Made by a program: the position numbers and the translations under genes. DNA of 5,013 nt from Chitinophaga pinensis (lineage in GTDB: Bacteria; Bacteroidota; Bacteroidia; Flavobacteriales_D; Crocinitomicaceae): assembly GCA_945897765.1 (NCBI GenBank), contig CAMDGP010000179.1, positions 1-5,013 on the forward strand, read 5' to 3'. How positions within the stretch are numbered: position 1 is the stretch's first letter; each line of letters opens with the position of its first letter. Under the pieces are notes generated by a model. It was not told where the DNA came from, did no database searches, and was given only the letters and a program-made list of their open reading frames with translations. This document shows, in pieces, positions 1 through 5,013 of this stretch.

Positions 1-369
1 TATTGCAGCCCACGATTTTGCTACTGTTGAAAAATTTCTAACATTTTCGTTTTCTAAACTCAGTTCAGAATAAAAAATACGTTCTTCGATAGAGAAATAA
101 TTTAGTTTAGTAATTTTAACAACGTATTTTTCCATCTTTTCACGCGGAAAACTAATGTTATAATTTCCATCTGCTCCTAAAACAATAGTTTCAATCAATA
201 GCTCGCTTGTTGTCCCAATCGGTACTTTGTAAATTTTCATTTCTGCACCTTCTAATCCAGAATTAAAGGTTAAATCACTTACTTTTCCTTTGAGTACGAA
301 GTTTCCAGTTCCTTTTTCACATGAATAAGTGAAAGCGATAAGGGCTAATATGAAAAGAAGTTTTTTCAT
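1..369 (-). CDS. Putative lipoprotein with carboxypeptidase-regulatory-like beta-sandwich (C-terminus beyond window)
   Basis: Reading the minus strand from the ATG at 369-367 gives 123 uninterrupted codons to the left edge, so the gene is partial. Residues 1-17 look like a type II (lipoprotein) signal: MKK, a hydrophobic stretch LLFILALIAF, then TYSC with Cys17 as the likely lipidated residue. Residues about 25-92 follow the pattern of carboxypeptidase-regulatory-like or transthyretin-like domains: a G-K-V-S-D start, a L-E-G-A-E-M-K-I-Y strand, a G-A-D-G-N-Y-N-I-S-F turn and strand, and a final K-Y-V-V-K-I-T strand. Such domains are common in exported Bacteroidota proteins, so an envelope location is inferred; the specific function is unknown. 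The start codon shares its A with the TGA stop of the upstream methyltransferase gene (TGATG), which implies translational coupling. The ATG is preferred because the signal peptide begins right there. The lipobox is loose (T-Y-S-C), so confidence in lipidation is moderate; confidence in the frame is high. Confidence 0.8.
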   Translation of the reverse strand, partial: MKKLLFILALIAFTYSCEKGTGNFVLKGKVSDLTFNSGLEGAEMKIYKVPIGTTSELLIETIVLGADGNYNISFPREKMEKYVVKITKLNYFSIEERIFYSELSLENENVRNFSTVAKSWAAI

Positions 370-1166
370 CAGGAAATATAATTTTGGAAAACTCTTAATT
401 TCTCTTTTGGCACGAAGAAATAATCACCTTCTTCTTTTTGAACTCCTTCTTCGGATACAAAATTGGAGCTACAGATACCAAATTGAAGGTAATCTAATTC
501 ATTAAATAGTTCTAGTAACTGAGTTTTGTTTTCTTCTGAAATTTCCAATTGAACAAACGGACGTTGCGTTGCAATCACCGATTTAATTTCCTCAAAAACA
601 ATCCCTTCATAGCCTTCAATATCGCATTTTATGTAGTTGATTTTTGGGATTTCACCTATGAATTCTGATGCTTTCACAATTTTTACATCTTGTGTTTTGT
701 GCATTTTTTTCTCTTCTTCCGAATGTGCGATGTGTGGCAAACCTGTTCGAATAAAACCATCCGATTCAGGCATCACCATCGTGATAATTCCTTCTTCTTT
801 ACCGAGCGCAACATTGTGAATTTCAACGTTTGGTTTATTTCCCAAAAAGTGTTTTAGCGTATTGTAAAATAGAGGTACAGGCTCGATCGCTATTACTTTA
901 CCATTAGGTGTAAGTCGTGCAAAATTCTTAGCAAAATACCCAAGATTTGCACCAATATCAACAACTACAAAATCTTTTTGGATGATTTTTTTTACTGCAT
1001 AGTGATATTTGAATCTAGGATCATTTTTAAGAAAACCTAAATCATACAATATATAAAAAACGCGATGCAAGGTTCTCAAATATGCTTTTTGACTTAAAAT
1101 TTTAGCAAGAAATTTCTTTATACTCTTCATTAAAAACGAAGGTACATTTTTCATTTTAAATCGCAT
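369..1166 (-). CDS. FkbM family SAM-dependent methyltransferase
   Basis: This 265-aa protein has a Rossmann-fold class I methyltransferase core. The SAM-binding motif I is VVVDIGANLGYF (residues 67-78). An acidic motif IEP (94-96) follows strand 2. The FkbM-typical IKCDIEGYE lies at 179-187 and a FVQLEISE strand at 204-211. Members of this family usually O-methylate sugars, polysaccharides or natural products; the substrate here cannot be told. The first 60 residues are basic and partly amphipathic (several Lys and aromatic residues) with no signal peptide, so the protein is probably cytoplasmic, perhaps membrane-associated. The ATG at 1166 is the longest start. A second in-frame ATG at residue 5 (1154-1152) is possible, and no Shine-Dalgarno sequence helps to choose. 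The gene overlaps the downstream lipoprotein start by one base and is divergent from the polymerase gene, 147 bp away. No glycosyltransferases or other polysaccharide genes are visible beside it. The family call is firm; the role is open. Confidence 0.92.
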   Translation of the reverse strand: MRFKMKNVPSFLMKSIKKFLAKILSQKAYLRTLHRVFYILYDLGFLKNDPRFKYHYAVKKIIQKDFVVVDIGANLGYFAKNFARLTPNGKVIAIEPVPLFYNTLKHFLGNKPNVEIHNVALGKEEGIITMVMPESDGFIRTGLPHIAHSEEEKKMHKTQDVKIVKASEFIGEIPKINYIKCDIEGYEGIVFEEIKSVIATQRPFVQLEISEENKTQLLELFNELDYLQFGICSSNFVSEEGVQKEEGDYFFVPKEKLRVFQNYIS

Positions 1167-1208
1167 TCAAAAAATATTTTTTTGGTTTCACTTTTGTTGA
1201 ATTTAAAT

Positions 1209-1223
1209 GATTAAAATTAAATC
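1209..1223. repeat. Palindromic element, copy 1 (imperfect)
   Basis: The sequence GATTAAAATTAAATC is a 7-1-7 inverted repeat with one mismatched pair. It differs at a single base from copy 2 at 1233-1247, and the two centres are 24 bp apart. Both copies are followed by CAAAA-type sequence, extending the direct repeat to about 21 bp with two mismatches. A dimeric repressor site is a possible reading. The region is extremely AT-rich, so chance symmetry is not excluded. Confidence 0.45.
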
Positions 1224-1232
1224 AAAAAATAA

Positions 1233-1247
1233 GATTAAAATTTAATC
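1233..1247. promoter_or_regulatory. Palindromic element, copy 2 (perfect 7-1-7); candidate operator
   Basis: GATTAAAATTTAATC is a perfect inverted repeat (arms GATTAAA and TTTAATC around a central A). It lies where the -33 region of the polymerase promoter should fall, about 20 bp before the TAATTTTG octamer at 1266. It also shares its last base with a reverse-strand TAATTTTG octamer. A bound protein here could therefore affect transcription in both directions. The role of operator is inferred from position and symmetry only; no cognate regulator is encoded in the window. Confidence 0.45.
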
Positions 1248-1254
1248 AAAATTA
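1247..1254 (-). promoter_or_regulatory. Possible -7 box for the methyltransferase/lipoprotein unit
   Basis: Read on the minus strand this is TAATTTTG, which fits the Bacteroidota -7 consensus TAnnTTTG. It lies about 80 bp upstream of the methyltransferase ATG. No TTG is seen at the expected -33 distance, and such octamers arise easily in AT-rich DNA, so the call is weak. Confidence 0.28.
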
Positions 1255-1265
1255 ATTATTTGTTG

Positions 1266-1273
1266 TAATTTTG
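1266..1273 (+). promoter_or_regulatory. Probable -7 box of the polymerase gene promoter
   Basis: TAATTTTG matches the Bacteroidota primary-sigma -7 consensus TAnnTTTG exactly and lies about 40 bp before the ATG at 1314, giving a short leader of roughly 30 nt. The -33 element is poor: no TTG is found near 1243-1247, where the palindrome sits instead. A weak -33 would suit a regulated promoter, but that is inference. Confidence 0.5.
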
Positions 1274-1313
1274 TTTCAGGTTTTTTTATTCAAAACAACT
1301 TCTTAATCATTCA

Positions 1314-4298
1314 ATGAAAACCCATTCTCATTTTAGTTTAAAATACGGAATTCTTTCTCCCGAAGAAATTATCAGTTGGGCAATTGAGGCGAAATATGCC
1401 TTTGTTTTTCTGGCTGATATTAATTCTACTGGTGCAGCTATGGCATTTTTTAGAGAAGCAAAACAGAAAGCTATTCACGGAGTTATAGGTGTTGAATTGC
1501 GGAATGGATTACAACTTAAATGCACCATAATTGCCCGAAATAATCGTGGATTTCATGAGTTAAATGTCTTTCTTTCGCATTACTTACACAAGGCTCAACC
1601 TTTTCCTGATGTTTTTCCGCATTTCGGAAGTTGCTACATTGTTTACCCGATTGATGCGGTTCCAAAAAAATTAAAAGAAAACGAATACATCCAAGTTACA
1701 GTAAGCGATGTGTTGAATTTGGACTTTAAGTATAAAAAGCTGAAAAATAGTAAACTAATCGCATTGACTCCGATGACTTTTCGTTCAAAACGGGATTTTA
1801 ACACACATCGTTTGTTGCGAGCAATTCATTATAATTCCTTACTGTCCAAATTAGAACCGACTCAGCAAGCAGACGAAAAAGATCAGTTCTTAAATTTTGA
1901 GGATTGGAAGCACTACTACGCTAATTTCCCTGACTTGGTCGAACGAACCATTCAGCTTTTTCAAAGTTGTCACGTAGATTTTAAATTTGGCGATGAGGCA
2001 ACACCTCAAAATCCAATAACTTTTACGGGAAGCAAGGAAGAAGACGGGAAACTTTTGCGCGAATTATGCATGGAAGGCTTAAGTTATCGTTATAATGAAA
2101 TGAATTCAATTATTCAAAATCGAATAGATAAAGAAATCGAAATCATTGCTCAAAAGGATTATTTATCTTACTTTTTAATTACGTGGGACTTCACTTCTTA
2201 CGCACGTTCTAAAGGCTATTTCTATGTTGGAAGAGGAAGTGGAGCAAATAGTTTAGTGGCTTATCTACTGCGAATTACGGATGTTGACCCCTTAGAGTTG
2301 GATTTGTATTTTGAGCGTTTTATCAACCTTTATCGCAAGAATCCACCCGATGTTGATATTGATTTTTCATGGCGTGACCGAGACGATGTGATAAGTTATT
2401 TGTTTGACCGCTATCCGCATGCAGCTTGGCTTTGTACGTATAATACTTTTCAATATCGAGCCACCATTCGCGAGTTGGGTAAAGTATTTGGTTTGCCAAA
2501 AACGGAAATTAATCTCTTGAGTAAAGGTCGATTTGTGGAAGAAAAACTCGATGAAATGTCGAAATTAGTTCTGAAGTATAGCCGCTATATTCAAGGTATG
2601 CCATCGCATTTGAGTGTGCATTCAGGTGGAATTGTCATTGCAGAAAAACCGATGACGTGGTATTCAGCAACTTTTTTACCTCCCAAAGCTTATCCAACGA
2701 CGCAGTTTTCCATGTTAGAAGCCGAAGATGTTGGTTTGTATAAATTCGATGTACTTAGTCAACGTGGCTTGGGGAAAATCAGAGAGTGTTTAGATATTAT
2801 CGCTTACAATCAGCCGGAGAATCCACCACACGATATTCACGATATAGCTCATTTCAAAAACGATGACAAAGTCCGCAACTTATTGTTGAAAGCAAAAGCG
2901 CTCGGTTGTTTTTATGTGGAATCTCCAGCAATGCGCATGTTGTTGGTAAAGTTGAAGGTTAAAACCTATTTGGAATTAGTGGCAGCAAGTTCAATTATTC
3001 GTCCTGGAGTTTCGCAGTCGGGCATGATGCGAGAGTATATTTTACGTCATCGGAATCCAGAGCGGAGAAAGCAAGCACATCCGATTATGTTGGAGATAAT
3101 GCCCGAAACTTATGGCGTGATGGTTTATCAAGAAGATGTGATTAAAGTGGCGCATTTTTTCGCTGGACTAAGTTTAGCAGAAGCTGATTCTTTGCGCAGA
3201 GGAATGTCGGGTAAATTTCGTTCGCGTGAGGAATTTCAACGTGTTCGCGATACCTTTTTTGATAATTGCGCCCAAAAAGGACATGATTTCAACCTCACAT
3301 CTGATATTTGGCGACAAATTGAAAGCTTTGCTGGATACGCATTTTCAAAAGGACATTCGGCTTCTTACGCTGTGGAAAGTTACCAAAGTTTGTACTTGAA
3401 AGCGCATTATCCTTTAGAATACATGACGGCGACGATTAACAATTTTGGAGGCTATTATCGAACAGAAATTTATGTACATGAAGCACGACGCTGGGGTGCG
3501 ACTATCGAAGCTCCTTCGTTGAATGAGGGCGCATTTGAATGTATCTTGATTGGTAAACGATTACTCCTTGGTTTTATTTTGGTGGCTGGAGCAGAAGTGC
3601 AAATGGTGCAACCAATTCTTGAAGAACGAAAGCGAAATGGACGTTTCAAAAGCTTCGAAGATTTAATGCGCAGATGCCATATTCCTTTGGAACAGTTGGT
3701 TTTATTGATTCGGATTGGTGCTTTGCGCGATTTTGATGACGACCGAAAAACCTTACTATGGAAGGCTCATTTTCATCACCAACATCAATTGGTTAAGTCA
3801 AAAACGGCAGAATTATTTGAAACGCCATTTGTGAAACATGAACTACCAATACTGGAGGAAAATGGCGCTGAATCGACGTTTGAGCAGATAGAATTACTGG
3901 GTTTTTCGCTGTGTAATCCGTTTGATTTATTGGATGAAAATTTACCACGACATACTTTTGCTTCAGAATTAGCTCAGCACTTGGGAACAAGAATCGAAAT
4001 GTATGGTTATTTGGTTGCTATCAAACAATCGCGGACTTCAAAAGGTGATATCATGAATTTTGGAACATTTATTGATCAAAAAGGCGACACAATTGATACG
4101 GTTCATTTTCCAGAAAGCGTGCGGAAATTTCCCTTTTATGGAAAAGGTATCTATCGCTTAGTTGGAGTAATTACAGAAGAATTTGGCTACTTTAGTTTAG
4201 AAGTCGGTCAGATGGAAAAGTTACGTTTAATGGATGATGTGCGTTTTGGCGATGTTGAAAAAATAGAAAACCCAAGCACACATAAAGAAGCTTCGTGA
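1314..4298 (+). CDS. dnaE: DNA polymerase III alpha-type subunit, short accessory (DnaE2-like) form
   Basis: This 994-aa C-family DNA polymerase has an N-terminal PHP domain (about 1-200), then palm, fingers, helix-hairpin-helix and OB domains. Palm motifs are GRGSGANSLVAY (306-317) and PPDVDIDF (344-351). The catalytic aspartates are D348, D350 and D479 (in YKFDVL), equivalent to E. coli D401, D403 and D555. Finger motifs include the FYVESPAMRML region (533-543), IIRPGVSQSGMM (561-572), VYQEDVIKVA (604-613) and ADSLRRGM (624-631). A helix-hairpin-helix region spans about 750-806 and an OB-fold about 892-970. The PHP metal site looks dead: the usual HxHS, TDH and NDxH signatures read KTHS (2-5), ADIN (34-37) and PMTF (153-156). 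The protein stops after the OB-fold, lacking the tau-binding tail of replicative alpha subunits and being shorter than E. coli DnaE (about 1160 aa). In-frame sequence upstream meets a TAA at 1266-1268 with no earlier ATG, so the start is firm. An accessory or translesion role is inferred from the short architecture; no dinB or imuB lies beside it in the window. Confidence 0.93.
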   Translation: MKTHSHFSLKYGILSPEEIISWAIEAKYAFVFLADINSTGAAMAFFREAKQKAIHGVIGVELRNGLQLKCTIIARNNRGFHELNVFLSHYLHKAQPFPDVFPHFGSCYIVYPIDAVPKKLKENEYIQVTVSDVLNLDFKYKKLKNSKLIALTPMTFRSKRDFNTHRLLRAIHYNSLLSKLEPTQQADEKDQFLNFEDWKHYYANFPDLVERTIQLFQSCHVDFKFGDEATPQNPITFTGSKEEDGKLLRELCMEGLSYRYNEMNSIIQNRIDKEIEIIAQKDYLSYFLITWDFTSYARSKGYFYVGRGSGANSLVAYLLRITDVDPLELDLYFERFINLYRKNPPDVDIDFSWRDRDDVISYLFDRYPHAAWLCTYNTFQYRATIRELGKVFGLPKTEINLLSKGRFVEEKLDEMSKLVLKYSRYIQGMPSHLSVHSGGIVIAEKPMTWYSATFLPPKAYPTTQFSMLEAEDVGLYKFDVLSQRGLGKIRECLDIIAYNQPENPPHDIHDIAHFKNDDKVRNLLLKAKALGCFYVESPAMRMLLVKLKVKTYLELVAASSIIRPGVSQSGMMREYILRHRNPERRKQAHPIMLEIMPETYGVMVYQEDVIKVAHFFAGLSLAEADSLRRGMSGKFRSREEFQRVRDTFFDNCAQKGHDFNLTSDIWRQIESFAGYAFSKGHSASYAVESYQSLYLKAHYPLEYMTATINNFGGYYRTEIYVHEARRWGATIEAPSLNEGAFECILIGKRLLLGFILVAGAEVQMVQPILEERKRNGRFKSFEDLMRRCHIPLEQLVLLIRIGALRDFDDDRKTLLWKAHFHHQHQLVKSKTAELFETPFVKHELPILEENGAESTFEQIELLGFSLCNPFDLLDENLPRHTFASELAQHLGTRIEMYGYLVAIKQSRTSKGDIMNFGTFIDQKGDTIDTVHFPESVRKFPFYGKGIYRLVGVITEEFGYFSLEVGQMEKLRLMDDVRFGDVEKIENPSTHKEAS

Positions 4299-4333
4299 AG
4301 CAGAATAATTGTTGAAAAATAGCTTAATTCTAA

Positions 4334-4347
4334 CCGATTATAATTGG
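4334..4347 (+). terminator. Weak hairpin after the polymerase gene
   Basis: CCGATTATAATTGG can fold into a 5-bp stem (one G-U pair) around a TATA loop and is followed by ATTTTA. It lies 36 bp past the polymerase stop and before the ettA promoter, where a terminator would be expected. The stem is short and the T-run is only four bases, so this is a tentative call. Confidence 0.22.
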
Positions 4348-4355
4348 ATTTTATG

Positions 4356-4385
4356 TTGAACATCATTAACTTCTTGGTAAATTTG
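4356..4385 (+). promoter_or_regulatory. Bacteroidota-type promoter of ettA
   Basis: A TTG at 4356-4358 is followed, after 19 bases, by TAAATTTG at 4378-4385. This is a good match to the Bacteroidota -33 (TTG) and -7 (TAnnTTTG) elements at normal spacing. Transcription would start near 4391, leaving a leader of about 15 nt before the ATG at 4406. It indicates that ettA is transcribed independently of the polymerase gene. Confidence 0.65.
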
Positions 4386-4405
4386 TAACCACTAAATTTT
4401 AATCA

Positions 4406-5013
4406 ATGGCAGACGATAAAAAAATCATATTTTCAATGGTGGGAGTTTCTAAAGCGACTCCTCAAGGAAAACAAATTATTAAAAACATTTACCTTTCATT
4501 TTTTTACGGAGCGAAAATCGGAATCATTGGTTTGAACGGTTCGGGAAAGTCAACGGTAATGAAAATCATTGCTGGTTTAGACCAAGCATATCAAGGTGAT
4601 GTGGTGTTTTCTCCTGGTTATTCTGTTGGATATTTGCCCCAGGAACCAGAATTAGATCCTAACAAAACGGTAAAAGAAGTCGTGATGGAAGGTGCACAAG
4701 AAACAGTGGATGTTTTGCGTGAATACGAAGAAATCAATGCATCTTTTATGGATGAAGAGATTTTGAACGACCCTGATAAAATGGACAAATTGATTGCACG
4801 TCAAGGGGAGGTACAAGATAAAATCGATGCGTTGGATGCTTGGGAATTGGACACAAAATTAGAGCGTGCACTGGATGCGTTGCGTTGTCCGCCAGATGAA
4901 CAAAAAATAGAAACACTTTCAGGAGGTGAAAAACGCCGTGTTGCATTGTGTAGATTGTTGTTGCAAAACCCAGATATTTTATTGCTCGATGAGCCTACCA
5001 ACCACTTGGATGC
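4406..5013 (+). CDS. ettA: Energy-dependent translational throttle protein EttA (ABC-F), N-terminal part
   Basis: From the ATG at 4406 the frame stays open for 202 codons to the right edge, so the gene is partial and only the first ATP-binding cassette is present. That cassette is intact: Walker A GLNGSGKST (42-50), Q-loop in GYLPQEP (75-81), signature LSGGEKRRVALCRLL (171-185), and Walker B running into DEPTNHLD (191-202). Between Q-loop and signature, residues about 95-140 form the acidic helical Arm insertion typical of EttA, and the segment ELDTKLERALDALRCP (147-162) closely resembles E. coli EttA. EttA binds the ribosomal E site and gates early elongation according to the ATP/ADP ratio; it is cytoplasmic and has no membrane domain. 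The start fits the MADDKKIIFSM N-terminus known in Bacteroidota EttA proteins, and the gene follows a good promoter with no Shine-Dalgarno. A different ABC-F paralogue is possible but less likely, given the Arm and signature sequence. Confidence 0.92.
   Translation, partial: MADDKKIIFSMVGVSKATPQGKQIIKNIYLSFFYGAKIGIIGLNGSGKSTVMKIIAGLDQAYQGDVVFSPGYSVGYLPQEPELDPNKTVKEVVMEGAQETVDVLREYEEINASFMDEEILNDPDKMDKLIARQGEVQDKIDALDAWELDTKLERALDALRCPPDEQKIETLSGGEKRRVALCRLLLQNPDILLLDEPTNHLD

Noticed and set aside
637..819. A 60-codon open frame on the plus strand inside the methyltransferase gene
   Set aside because: It lies wholly antisense to a well-supported FkbM methyltransferase, has no promoter or domain pattern, and reads as the shadow of the real gene.
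1168..1184. Near-symmetrical A6-TA-T7 run just upstream of the methyltransferase start
   Set aside because: It is low-complexity A/T sequence; symmetry of this kind is expected by chance in AT-rich leaders, and it has no stable stem as RNA.
3793..3990. A 65-codon open frame on the minus strand inside the polymerase gene
   Set aside because: It is antisense to the polymerase C-terminal region, with no recognisable protein features.
4290..4301. GCTTC-GT-GAAGC inverted repeat over the polymerase stop codon
   Set aside because: The loop is too small for a five-pair stem, there is no T-run after it, and it overlaps the coding end, so it is not a convincing terminator.
4746..5001. Two overlapping open frames on the minus strand in the ettA region
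   Set aside because: They are antisense to an intact ABC cassette with all its motifs and show no credible protein character.

Overview
The window looks like a chromosomal segment from a member of the Bacteroidota, most likely the Flavobacteriia. Four things suggest this: AT-rich DNA, a Bacteroidota-type EttA N-terminus, a short DnaE-type polymerase of the kind seen in that phylum, and TAnnTTTG-type promoter octamers with no clear Shine-Dalgarno sequences. The genus cannot be read from the sequence.

Layout. On the minus strand, positions 1166 to 1 hold a two-gene unit: an FkbM-family SAM-dependent methyltransferase, then a lipoprotein with a carboxypeptidase-regulatory-like beta-sandwich that runs off the left edge. 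The two genes share one base in a TGATG stop/start junction. A 147-bp, very AT-rich divergent intergenic region (1167-1313) follows. It holds two near-identical 15-bp palindromes and a TAATTTTG octamer facing each way. On the plus strand, 1314-4298 encodes a 994-aa DNA polymerase III alpha-type polymerase. It keeps the catalytic aspartates, has a degraded PHP metal site, and ends after an OB-fold without the long C-terminal extension of replicative alpha subunits. After a 107-bp gap with a good Bacteroidota promoter, ettA (an ABC-F translation factor) starts at 4406 and runs off the right edge.

How the parts relate. The four genes do not form one pathway. The methyltransferase and lipoprotein are probably co-transcribed and translationally coupled. 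The polymerase is probably an accessory, possibly damage-related, alpha subunit. It stands alone here, with no dinB/imuB or lexA-like gene beside it inside the window. The paired palindromes just upstream of it are the most interesting unexplained structure, because they sit where a regulator could control the polymerase and perhaps also the divergent unit. ettA is a housekeeping gene with its own promoter. No RNA genes, CRISPR arrays, insertion sequences or prophage parts were seen, and no clearly novel system is evident.
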